Part shown: one piece after another, positions 15,195-24,893 of the stretch
Layout: each line of letters opens with the position of its first letter
Position numbering within the stretch: the first letter of the stretch is position 1
Assembly: GCA_948902155.1 (NCBI GenBank)
Contig: CAQVQZ010000001.1
Location: 1 to 51,345, forward strand
Direction of reading: 5' to 3'
Length of the DNA: 51,345 bases
Origin: an uncultured Oscillibacter sp.
GTDB lineage: Bacteria; Bacillota_A; Clostridia; Oscillospirales; Oscillospiraceae
Position numbers and translations under genes: made by a program
The notes under the pieces: generated by a model
The model's input: the letters and a program-made list of their open reading frames with translations, nothing else
Told to the model about the DNA's origin: nothing
The model's database searches: none

Positions 15195-15767
15195 ATGAAG
15201 AAAACCCATTTCCGCAATCTGCTTCTCACTGCCCTGGCCGCGGCCCTGCTGCTGACCAGCGCCTACGCGGCTGGCAGCTACCAGACAAGCAACGTCCCCA
15301 TCGGCTCCTCCAGCGAGGTCGTCATGGACGGCGCCATCGAGCCCACCCTTATGACCGTGGTGCTTCCCGCCTATGTCCCCTTTACCCTCAGCCGCGCCCT
15401 GGAGGGAAGCAACAAGGCCATCTCCCCCCGCATCACCATGAGCAACCTCTCCGGCGTGCCCGTCAGCGTGGCCGTCACCAATAACCGCGTGGACCTGAGC
15501 GGCCTGCAAAACACCTACTGGAACAGCGCCGGAAGCCCCGGCAGCCAGGAGATCTCCATCGGCTTCCAGCCGGAGACGGTTGAAAACCAGATGCCCGTCT
15601 CCCTGAGCCAGACCCAGTGGCTTGCCGAGGGCTGGCAGTACCTGCCTATCGCGGACCTGTACTCCTTCTCCAACTCCACCGTGTACGTGGTGGGCGCCCT
15701 GGGCGACCAGGTCCCGGAGGAGGGCAGCTTCACCGTGATCCCCACCTTCGTGGTCAGCCGGACCTGA
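15195..15767 (+). CDS. Secreted beta-rich protein of unknown function, second gene of switch 1 operon
   Basis: A 190-residue exported protein. A signal peptide (1-26, MKKTHFRNLLLTALAAALLL, SAYA cleavage) precedes a single beta-rich domain. It contains blocks such as VVLPAYVPFTLSRALEG and ITMSNLSGVPVSVAVTN, a pattern I associate with small Firmicute surface proteins whose strands build fibre- or coat-like layers. That link is a general impression, not a family match. No SLH or LPxTG anchor is present, so it may rely on the membrane protein encoded before it. AAGGAGG lies 9 bp upstream of the ATG. A strong terminator follows, closing the two-gene unit. Confidence 0.75.
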   Translation: MKKTHFRNLLLTALAAALLLTSAYAAGSYQTSNVPIGSSSEVVMDGAIEPTLMTVVLPAYVPFTLSRALEGSNKAISPRITMSNLSGVPVSVAVTNNRVDLSGLQNTYWNSAGSPGSQEISIGFQPETVENQMPVSLSQTQWLAEGWQYLPIADLYSFSNSTVYVVGALGDQVPEEGSFTVIPTFVVSRT

Positions 15768-15830
15768 GGGCGGCAGGGCGGAAACAAGCCGCCCGCAAGC
15801 CTTGAACCGGGCGTATCTGCAAATTCGGCA

Positions 15831-15864
15831 GACGGCCGGAGGGAATTCCCTCCGGCCGTCTTTT
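15831..15864 (+). terminator. Intrinsic terminator between convergent genes
   Basis: A perfect 15-bp dyad (GACGGCCGGAGGGAA / TTCCCTCCGGCCGTC) followed by TTTT. It ends the switch 1 operon and faces the convergent EpsG-like gene. Confidence 0.88.
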
Positions 15865-15880
15865 GCGTCTTCACATTCTC

Positions 15881-16933
15881 TCAAGGGACCATGGCCCGGG
15901 ACCATACGCCGTGATACGGATATACGCCGTGAAAGCCCTCCCGCGCCGCAAAGAGGAAGTAGAGGAAGGCCCCGGCGGCCAGGATAGCGGTCCGGGTCTT
16001 TTCGGAAAACCGTCCGCCGCCCTGGCGGGCCGCCTCCGGCAGCGCCAGAAGGGCCAGCATGGCCGGGTAAACGGACAGCCGCTCCAAAATAAAATGGCGG
16101 GTAATGAACAGCTGCATCAGCGAGGCGTAAAACACGCTGTTGGCCAGCACCGGGGAAGCGGCGGGGTCCCGGGCCCCCCGGCGCATCAGCGGCAGGGCAA
16201 AGGCCAGGCAGCCCAGGGGGAGCAGGACATAGGAAAATCCGTTGGCCTGCCAGTACCGCCCGCCGAAATACCCCCCGTAACGGCCAAGGGCCCCTGTCAC
16301 CGCCCGGAGCAGCGGGTCGGCCCCCAGGTAGGCGGCGGCAGCAGCGGCGGCGGCCAGCCCGTAGTGCAGCCGGGAGACCCGCAGGTTCAAAAGAACGTAA
16401 AACGGCAGCACCACCAGGGCCGTCCGGTGGAAGCAGGCGGCCAGAAGCACCACGCCGCAAAAGGGCAGAAAGCGGCGGGACTTCAAAAACGGATAGGCCC
16501 ACAAAACGATGGCGGCGGCCAGGGCCTGGCGCAGCAGGTTCATGCTCATGGCGTAATACTGGAGGGCCACAAACAAATAAACGCTCATCCAGGGGGCGGC
16601 GGAGTACCGCCCGATCCAGGCGAAGACCAGGACGGTCAGCAGCAGGTGGAAAACAAAGAGGAAGGCCCGGTAGCCGCCTCCCGCCTCCGCCACCGCCAGG
16701 GCCAGAAGGCGAAAGCCCATCTCCGCCCCCGATCCCCCAAGGCCCCGGGCAGCAATGTTTTGGAAGAACGTTTCGTAGGAGCGGTAGTCAAAGCCCGTCA
16801 CGTAGCGCAGGGCCGCCAGCAGCCAGCAGGCCGCCCCCAGGGCCAGCAAAAACGCCCTGCGCCATTGGGGGCGGCGCTCCAGCAGCGGCCCCCCGGCAAG
16901 GCCCGCCCCCATCAAAAGGAGATAAGGCGTCAC
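15881..16933 (-). CDS. EpsG-like multi-pass membrane protein (polysaccharide polymerase family)
   Basis: A 350-residue polytopic membrane protein with about ten hydrophobic segments. The first half carries family-typical features: ALRYVTGFDYRSYETFF after the second helix and YAMSMNLLRQALAAAI near residue 125, matching the RQ-A pattern of EpsG proteins. A conserved FHRTALV follows near 170. EpsG relatives are thought to polymerise exopolysaccharide repeat units. The start is GTG at 16933 with a GGGGGAGG stretch upstream; an internal ATG exists at residue 8. It lies 37 bp after glmM on the same strand, so the two are probably cotranscribed, tying hexosamine supply to glycan assembly. Confidence 0.78.
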   Translation of the reverse strand: MTPYLLLMGAGLAGGPLLERRPQWRRAFLLALGAACWLLAALRYVTGFDYRSYETFFQNIAARGLGGSGAEMGFRLLALAVAEAGGGYRAFLFVFHLLLTVLVFAWIGRYSAAPWMSVYLFVALQYYAMSMNLLRQALAAAIVLWAYPFLKSRRFLPFCGVVLLAACFHRTALVVLPFYVLLNLRVSRLHYGLAAAAAAAAYLGADPLLRAVTGALGRYGGYFGGRYWQANGFSYVLLPLGCLAFALPLMRRGARDPAASPVLANSVFYASLMQLFITRHFILERLSVYPAMLALLALPEAARQGGGRFSEKTRTAILAAGAFLYFLFAAREGFHGVYPYHGVWSRAMVP

Positions 16934-16970
16934 GGCCTGCCGCCTCCCCCGCCCGCCGGGGCTCCTTTTT

Positions 16971-19221
<2,251 letters not shown>

Positions 19222-19286
19222 CTAGCGGATCGCCGCCCCAGGAGCCGGGGAGCTTTCGGAGGGCCGCCCCCGGGACGGGCCCGGTA

Positions 19287-19304
19287 TGTTACAAACGTGT
19301 AACA
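19287..19304. promoter_or_regulatory. Dyad TGTTACA-aacg-TGTAACA within switch 2
   Basis: A perfect 7-bp inverted repeat 25 bp upstream of the candidate -35. It could bind a regulator. The half site TGTTACA also occurs twice upstream of the major S-layer promoter at 40371. Confidence 0.45.
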
Positions 19305-19328
19305 ATGGGGAAATTTCTTGAAAAGAGA

Positions 19329-19357
19329 TTGAAATTTGGAAATAAGTATGATAGGCT
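19329..19357 (+). promoter_or_regulatory. Promoter inside switch 2, facing the surface operon (ON)
   Basis: TTGAAA (19329-19334), 17-bp spacer, TAGGCT (19352-19357) with an extended -10 TG at 19349-19350. It reads right, through sites 2 and 3, toward the gene at 19571. Confidence 0.55.
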
Positions 19358-19374
19358 AAGCCGTGGTGGAGCAT

Positions 19375-19398
19375 TCTCAAAAGGTGTACTTTGTGACA
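19375..19398 (+). repeat. Recombination-like site 2
   Basis: 24 bp with core CAAAAGGTGTACTTTGTGAC, central dinucleotide GT, followed by TTTCCC. Inverted relative to site 1 and direct relative to site 3. Confidence 0.75.
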
Positions 19399-19429
19399 TT
19401 TCCCCCCAGTTGAGACGGAGGTCCTTTTC

Positions 19430-19453
19430 TGTCAAAAGGTGTACTTTTTGACA
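19430..19453 (+). repeat. Recombination-like site 3
   Basis: 24 bp with core CAAAAGGTGTACTTTTTGAC, the most symmetric copy, 55 bp downstream of site 2 and differing from it at two positions. Also followed by TTTCCC. Confidence 0.75.
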
Positions 19454-19570
19454 TTTCCCTCCAAGGGGGAATGAATACGGAGGGAGGAGGGAATTATTTT
19501 CTCAGCCCCGCGCGGCTTTTCCGCCGGGAAAGGCGCGGGAACCCTACTAATCAGGAGGAATTTTAGCCAG

Positions 19571-20803
19571 ATGAAAAAGAAGATTACCGCAATTCTGCTG
19601 ACCCTCTGCATGGCCCTCAGCCTGCTGCCCCTGTCCGCTCTCGCCGCCGCCTGGAAGGTGACGCTGAACGGCAAGGAGATCACGCTGAATGTGGACGACT
19701 CCAGCGGAGCGGTCACCTGCGATGACCAGGACGCGAACCAGTATTACACCTTCAAGAAGGTGCAGGACCAGGACACGTTCCAGTACTACACCCTCCAGGG
19801 CGTTTACTGCGGCGAGCTGACCGGAACGCCCGTCGTCCTTGAGGACGAGTGCATTTGCGACACCAAGTGCACCGCCGACGACGTCAACCAGGACTGCCCC
19901 GTCTGCTCTGCCGAGGGCGCGGTTTTGGACGACGTCTGCAAAGGCACCGCCAGCGAGGTCCAGGGCGACACTGTGACCGCCGAAGCCCCCGTTGAAAACG
20001 GCAAGGCCGAGGCTACCGTCGAGGTCTCCCAGGAGCAGGCCGCCGGTATGGTGGAGGCCGCCGACGACGGCGCCGTCAAGGTGAAGGTGGAGACCACCAA
20101 CGCCACCACCGTGGCCGTCACCCTGCCCGAGGCGCTGATCACCGCCGCCAAGAACGCGGAGAGCGTCACCACCGTGGAGATCACCACCGAGATCGCTACC
20201 GTGGCCCTGCCCGCCGCCGACCTCAGCACCAGCGTCAAGACCCTTACCGTGACCAAGATGACCGCTACCACTACCGTCAAGGCCGGCGTGAGCCTGACCC
20301 TGGGCGGCAAGACGGGCAACTTCTCCGCCCCTGTGGCCGTCACCCTCAAGGTTGAAAGCAGCGTCACCACGGGTATGAAGAACCCCTGCGTCGCGTACCA
20401 GAAGGGCAGCATTTGGGAGCGCGTCAACTCCTTCTTCAAGGACGGAGCGTTCACCTTCCACACCCGCCATTTCTCCGACTTCGCCGTCATGGAGAGCAGC
20501 GCCTCCAAGCCTCAGGCTATCGCGGCGCAGACCTCCGGCGAGTACACTCTGCCTGTCGAGGCCAACGAGAGCCTTGTCGCCCTCATTGAGGCCAAGTCCG
20601 GCAAGGCCTACATCGCCTCCAACGCTACCGCGGACGCCCCCGAGGACGACCTGCGCAGCGCCACCGTCAGCGCCCCCGCCGCCGACACGGACAACGTCTG
20701 GGTTGTGATCGGCAAGGCCCAGCGTACAAGCGTGATGGGCGTTGATATGATTAAGACTGAAAACGGGCAGGCCTCCATCCTGGCCGCTCTGAACGTCGAC
20801 TAA
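19571..20803 (+). CDS. Secreted surface protein of unknown family, first gene of switch 2 operon
   Basis: A 410-residue exported protein. A signal peptide (1-26, MKKKITAILLTLCMALSLLP, SALAAA) is followed by a short Cys-containing region (~85-115, CICDTKCTADDVNQDCPVC) seen in repetitive Firmicute surface proteins. A long Val/Thr/Ala-rich beta region (~130-270) ends in a SIWERVNSFFKDGAFTFHTRHFSDFAVM-type closing motif (~280-310). The C-terminal ~90 residues are another beta domain. No SLH, LPxTG or membrane anchor was seen, so retention may need the SLH protein encoded 19 bp later. The start has AGGAGGAA about 10 bp upstream. Transcription probably starts in the switch 2 segment. Confidence 0.75.
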   Translation: MKKKITAILLTLCMALSLLPLSALAAAWKVTLNGKEITLNVDDSSGAVTCDDQDANQYYTFKKVQDQDTFQYYTLQGVYCGELTGTPVVLEDECICDTKCTADDVNQDCPVCSAEGAVLDDVCKGTASEVQGDTVTAEAPVENGKAEATVEVSQEQAAGMVEAADDGAVKVKVETTNATTVAVTLPEALITAAKNAESVTTVEITTEIATVALPAADLSTSVKTLTVTKMTATTTVKAGVSLTLGGKTGNFSAPVAVTLKVESSVTTGMKNPCVAYQKGSIWERVNSFFKDGAFTFHTRHFSDFAVMESSASKPQAIAAQTSGEYTLPVEANESLVALIEAKSGKAYIASNATADAPEDDLRSATVSAPAADTDNVWVVIGKAQRTSVMGVDMIKTENGQASILAALNVD

Positions 20804-20822
20804 GCTAAGGAGATTAAGACAG

Positions 20823-22322
20823 ATGAAGAAACGTATTTCCGCGTTTTTGCTGAGCGTCGTTCTCTGCCTTGGTTTGGTCGGAACGGCCTTCGCCGCAGAG
20901 ACGGCTTCTGTCAAGTTCACCGCCGGGGAGGACGCGCTCACCGTCTCCCTGACGGGGCTCGGCAAAGAGGCCACCTACGCTCTGGGCGGGCTTTTGGTCA
21001 AAAAACAGGCGGACAGCGCCTTCGCCCTGGCGGAGTCTCTTGACTTCAAGACCGACGCCGACGGCGCTTACACCGGCACGTTCGAAAGCCTGAAGGGGCT
21101 GACCAGCGGAGACCAGATCGGCATCTATCTCCCCGGCGTCACCTTCACCAGCGACGACGCCAAGGACGTAAAGGATTCCAGCAACGGAAGCCTTATGCAC
21201 ACCTTTGCGGAGGAGGAAGATGAGCCCAAGCCCGTCACCGCCGTGACCCTGCCCAAGACCCTCTCCGTGAAGGTGGGCAAGACCGGGACTCTTACCGCCG
21301 CGCTGGAGCCGAAGGACGGCTCCTATAAAACCATCGCGTGGGCCAGCAGCGACGATACCGCCGCCACTGTGGCCCAGGACAAGAGCAACCCCCTCAAGGC
21401 CACGGTGAAGGGCGTTAAGGAGGGGACGGCCACCGTCACCGTCACCGTAACTCTGGCCGACGGCACGGCCCTTACCGCCTCCTGCTCCGTTACCGTCTCC
21501 AAGTCCACCTCCGGCGGCGGCGGCGGCGGAGGCGGCGGCGGAAGCTCCACCTCCGGCGACTACTCCATCGGCGTGAACCGCACCTCTAACGGCTCCGTCT
21601 CCGTCAACCCCTCCCGGGCCGACGAGGGCGACACCGTAACCATCACCGTCCGGCCCCACAAGGGCTATGAGCTGGACAAGCTCACCGTGAAGGACGAAGA
21701 CGGCAAGACCATCCGCGTGACGGACGCGGGCGACGGCAAGTACACCTTCGTCATGCCTGACGGCAAGGTGACGGTGGAGGCCACCTTCAAGGTGCTGGTT
21801 GCCGAGCCCGAGGTTTCCGTTCCCTCCTTCAACGACGTGCCCGCCGGGTTCTGGGCCTATGACCAGATTACCTGGGCCGCCGAAAAGGGCATCATGGGCG
21901 GCTACGGAAACGGCGTATTCGCGCCGGGCCGCAGCACCACCCGCCAGGCGCTTTGGATGGTGCTGGCCCGCCTGAACGGCGCGGCCCCCGCCGACATGGC
22001 CGCCGCCCGGGCCTGGGCCGTGCAAAGCGGCGTGTCCGACGGCTCCAACCCCACCGCCTCCATGAGCCGCCAGCAGATGGTGACCATGCTCTACCGCTAC
22101 GCCCAGCAAAAGGGCTATGACACCTCCGCCCGGGCGGACCTGGGCCAGTTCCCCGACAACGCCAGCGTCGCCGGGTACGCCAAGGAGGCCCTCTCCTGGG
22201 CCGTGGCCAGCGGCGTGATGGGCGGCACCTCCTCCGGGACGCTGAATCCCGGCGGAACCGCCTCCCGCGCCCACTTCGCGGTCTTCATGCACCGCTTTTG
22301 CACCCTTTACCAAATCGCCTGA
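20823..22322 (+). CDS. SLH-anchored surface protein with Ig-like and InlB-type repeats
   Basis: A 499-residue exported protein. Order: signal peptide (1-23), a beta domain (~24-130), a BIG2-like Ig domain (~136-226, VTLPKTLSVKVGKTGTL start), a ten-glycine linker (~232-241), an InlB B-repeat-like domain (~249-322, GSVSVNPSRADEGDTVTITV and VMPDGKVTVEATF), then three SLH domains (~333-499). SLH domains bind it to wall polysaccharide. Separated from the previous gene by 19 bp containing AAGGAG, so it is cotranscribed. The last 260 bp plus the following terminator are almost identical to the end of the next SLH gene, a sign of recent duplication or gene conversion. Confidence 0.9.
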   Translation: MKKRISAFLLSVVLCLGLVGTAFAAETASVKFTAGEDALTVSLTGLGKEATYALGGLLVKKQADSAFALAESLDFKTDADGAYTGTFESLKGLTSGDQIGIYLPGVTFTSDDAKDVKDSSNGSLMHTFAEEEDEPKPVTAVTLPKTLSVKVGKTGTLTAALEPKDGSYKTIAWASSDDTAATVAQDKSNPLKATVKGVKEGTATVTVTVTLADGTALTASCSVTVSKSTSGGGGGGGGGGSSTSGDYSIGVNRTSNGSVSVNPSRADEGDTVTITVRPHKGYELDKLTVKDEDGKTIRVTDAGDGKYTFVMPDGKVTVEATFKVLVAEPEVSVPSFNDVPAGFWAYDQITWAAEKGIMGGYGNGVFAPGRSTTRQALWMVLARLNGAAPADMAAARAWAVQSGVSDGSNPTASMSRQQMVTMLYRYAQQKGYDTSARADLGQFPDNASVAGYAKEALSWAVASGVMGGTSSGTLNPGGTASRAHFAVFMHRFCTLYQIA

Positions 22323-22403
22323 TTCCAATCTCCCTCCTCATCATTTGTAAAGCGCACCATCCACCAAGGGAAGGGCCCGGGGGTTCCCCCGGGCCCTTGG
22401 CCT
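22061..22403 (+). repeat. 343-bp near-identical SLH end repeat, copy 1
   Basis: Matches 24551-24893 at a constant offset of 2490 bp with about three differences. It covers the last SLH segments, the stop, 48 bp of non-coding DNA and the terminator stem. Confidence 0.9.
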
Positions 22404-22412
22404 GTCTTTTTT
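22371..22412 (+). terminator. Intrinsic terminator of the switch 2 operon
   Basis: AAGGGCCCGGGGG-TT-CCCCCGGGCCCTT followed by TTTTTT at 22407-22412. The copy at 24861 lacks the T-run. Confidence 0.92.
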
Positions 22413-22450
22413 ACCCTTTCCGGCGGCACCCGGAGGGATTTTGAAGGTTT

Positions 22451-22471
22451 GCAAAAAAGTCTACCTTTTTG
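22451..22471 (-). repeat. Degenerate recombination-like site A (candidate switch 3)
   Basis: GCAAAAAAGTCTACCTTTTTG has the same half-site layout as sites 1-3 (AAAAAGT, 2 bp, ACCTTTT) but a CT central dinucleotide. Its reverse complement matches 22566-22586 at 16 of 21 positions. Confidence 0.4.
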
Positions 22472-22498
22472 TTGAATCCGCATGGATTCCTAAAATTC

Positions 22499-22527
22499 AG
22501 CATATCACGAAAAAGGCGCCAAAGCAA
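22499..22527 (-). promoter_or_regulatory. Candidate leftward promoter between sites A and B
   Basis: On the minus strand: TTGCTT (22527-22522), 17-bp spacer, TATGCT (22504-22499) with an extended -10 TG. It points away from the gene at 22665. Confidence 0.4.
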
Positions 22528-22565
22528 GGGCGTTTTGTACATGCTTTCCGCTGCGGGAAGAAATA

Positions 22566-22586
22566 CGAAAAGGTAGGATTTCCTGC
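22566..22586 (+). repeat. Degenerate recombination-like site B (candidate switch 3)
   Basis: CGAAAAGGTAGGATTTCCTGC, central dinucleotide AG, inverted relative to site A; the right half is poorly conserved. Confidence 0.35.
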
Positions 22587-22664
22587 CGGTGGGGAGAGGA
22601 GGGAAGGTTCGCGGTTTAAGAAACCCGGTATCCCAGGCAAATATACATTGAAAGGTAGATGCGT

Positions 22665-24812
22665 ATGAGAAAACGGCTGCTATCCATTTTACTGGCCCTG
22701 TGCATGGCGCTGACGCTGCTCCCGGCGGCGGCGCTGGCGGAGGAGAGCGGGGAGGACGAGGAGGGCGGAAGCCAGGAGCGCCTTGCCCTGGTCCTGGACG
22801 CGGGCGTTAACGACTCCGCAGACAGCGCCCCCTACTGGGCCGATCTGCTCTTTACCGACGGCACCAGTTCCAGCTACGCCGCCACCGATAAGCCCTGCGG
22901 CGGCCTTATCGGCCAGTGGGTCAGCTGCCGCTGGGACGATCAGGGTATTCTTACCCTGGAGGAAATCCCCCAGGACAGCGTCAGCAACATGCAGGCGGAG
23001 GACCACACGGCGGTTCTCCCCAAAAACGGCACGGCCGACTATGCCTTCGCAAGCACCGTGACGCTGGACGGGGCCTCCTTCCCCCTAACGCCCGCCACCA
23101 CGATTATTGTAAAAACAGAGACCGGAGGCTGCATCACGGTAACCGGACGGATTCCCAACATCTCCGGCGGGAAGGTGCTCTACAGCTTCACGGAGCGCGG
23201 GGACGGCTTTTTGTATGTGGACGCCTCCGCCGCCACCGTCATCCGCCCGGCCCAGGATATTTTCCTGGTGGCTAACAGCTACACGAGACTTAGCGATGAC
23301 GGCAACAACAGGTACTACTCCTTCAGAGGCGTTGTGGACGGTATCATCAGCAACCGCATCAAGCTAAAGTGGGAAAGCCAACAACCGGATGAGGCCACTC
23401 AGAAGGTCATCAACCGCCTTCTCCAAGGTAACGGAAACGACGTTCTGCTCCGCGGCTTCCGCTTCGAAGCCGGCCTGTATACGGTAAACCTGGACAACTG
23501 GGTCCGCCCGTCCTTCGGCACGGGCCGCGTGTTTTCCGCCGGGGACGCGGTGGAGAGCGTCACGGCGGAGGGCATCACCATCGGCGGGGAAACCTATTCC
23601 TTCGCGGAGGGCTGCAAATTCTTCCGCACGGACGGCTCCGCTACCAATACCCGCATCGTGGAGAGCACCTGGAGGGGCATCAGCAAAGGTCTCATCGGCG
23701 CTGACGGCAGGTACGCCTTTATGGGCCTTACCCTGAACGGCGATGGAGCGGTATCCGCCCTTTATTGGAGGATGCCCCACGGAGAGGTGTCCTACCTGCC
23801 TCATCCGCCAGAGCCCGATGAGCCGGAGTTTCCGGTAATTCCCGAGTGGCCCGCCGTCCCGGAGGACCCCGAGGCCCCCGAGGCAAAACCCACTGTCAAG
23901 CTGGACAAACCTACCGCCCAGGTACGGGTGGGCGGCACGGTGCGGATTAATGTCACCATAACGCCGCCCGCAGGCGGCGATCTCAGCGGCTATGGCTATG
24001 TATGGGACTGCGACGATCTGAGCGTTGCTGAATTTGTGGAAAGCGGCCCCAATAGTGACGGCGGACAGTACGCCGTGGTAAAGGGCCTGAAGCCCGGAAA
24101 AACCGTTCTTTACTTTGAGGTTGTGGACGAGAACGGCGAAGTATGCACGGACTTCTGCGAGCTGACTGTTTTGAAGGAAGCCTCCAGCGGCTCCTCCGGC
24201 GGCTCCTCCGGCGGCGGTGATTCCAAGCCCAGCAAGAAGCCCAATCCCGCCAAGCCCGGCGGCCCTGCCACCCCCGCGCCCGGCACAACGCCCTCCGTTC
24301 CCTCCGGGGGCGGCGGCTTCCATGACGTGCCTTCCGGCTTCTGGGCCGGCAGCCAAATCGCCTGGGCCGCCGAAAAGGGCATCATGGGCGGTTACGGCGG
24401 CGGCGAATTCGCGCCGGACCGCAACGTCACCCGCCAGCAGCTGTGGATGGTGCTGGGCCGCCTGAACGGCACGGCTCCTTCCAACATGGCCGCCGCCCAG
24501 GCCTGGGCCGTGCAAAACGGCGTGTCCGACGGCTCCGGGGCCTCCGGCACCATGAGCCGCCAGCAGATGGTGACCATGCTCTACCGCTACGCCCAGCAAA
24601 TGGGCTATGCCACCTCCGCCCGGGCGGACCTGGGCCAGTTCCCCGACAACGCCAACGTCGCCGGGTACGCCAAGGAGGCCCTCTCCTGGGCCGTGGCCAG
24701 CGGCGTGATGGGCGGCACCTCCTCCGGGACGCTGAATCCCGGCGGAACCGCCTCCCGCGCCCACTTCGCGGTCTTCATGCACCGCTTTTGCACCCTTTAC
24801 CAAATCGCCTGA
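22665..24812 (+). CDS. SLH-anchored surface protein with an S-layer-derived N-terminal domain
   Basis: A 715-residue exported protein. Signal peptide (1-27). Residues ~35-380 are paralogous to the C-terminal ~370 residues of the major S-layer protein at 40656: both contain LVLDAG, an IGQWV turn, a VVDGxIxNRIKL block and a SATNTRIVESTW block. An acidic Pro-rich linker (~378-408), an Ig-like domain (~410-505), a Ser/Gly/Pro linker (~506-545) and three SLH domains (~546-715) follow. So the shared module is moved from a C-terminal to an N-terminal position. Start 22665 is preferred over 22659 because AAAGG is then 9 bp away. It has its own upstream region with a possible third switch. Confidence 0.88.
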   Translation: MRKRLLSILLALCMALTLLPAAALAEESGEDEEGGSQERLALVLDAGVNDSADSAPYWADLLFTDGTSSSYAATDKPCGGLIGQWVSCRWDDQGILTLEEIPQDSVSNMQAEDHTAVLPKNGTADYAFASTVTLDGASFPLTPATTIIVKTETGGCITVTGRIPNISGGKVLYSFTERGDGFLYVDASAATVIRPAQDIFLVANSYTRLSDDGNNRYYSFRGVVDGIISNRIKLKWESQQPDEATQKVINRLLQGNGNDVLLRGFRFEAGLYTVNLDNWVRPSFGTGRVFSAGDAVESVTAEGITIGGETYSFAEGCKFFRTDGSATNTRIVESTWRGISKGLIGADGRYAFMGLTLNGDGAVSALYWRMPHGEVSYLPHPPEPDEPEFPVIPEWPAVPEDPEAPEAKPTVKLDKPTAQVRVGGTVRINVTITPPAGGDLSGYGYVWDCDDLSVAEFVESGPNSDGGQYAVVKGLKPGKTVLYFEVVDENGEVCTDFCELTVLKEASSGSSGGSSGGGDSKPSKKPNPAKPGGPATPAPGTTPSVPSGGGGFHDVPSGFWAGSQIAWAAEKGIMGGYGGGEFAPDRNVTRQQLWMVLGRLNGTAPSNMAAAQAWAVQNGVSDGSGASGTMSRQQMVTMLYRYAQQMGYATSARADLGQFPDNANVAGYAKEALSWAVASGVMGGTSSGTLNPGGTASRAHFAVFMHRFCTLYQIA

Positions 24813-24893
24813 TTCCAATCTCCCTCCTCATCATTTGTAAAGCGCACCATCCACCAAGGGAAGGGCCCGGGGGTTCCCCCGGGCCCTTGGCCT
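24551..24893 (+). repeat. 343-bp near-identical SLH end repeat, copy 2
   Basis: Copy of 22061-22403. The right boundary falls at the first base of the convergent SEFIR gene's stop codon, so the duplication joined unrelated DNA here. Confidence 0.9.
24861..24888. terminator. Duplicated terminator stem without its own T-run
   Basis: The same 13-bp stem as 22371-22398, but the sequence after it is CACCCAAGCC instead of the T-run. It lies between two convergent genes and may serve poorly in both directions. Confidence 0.6.
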
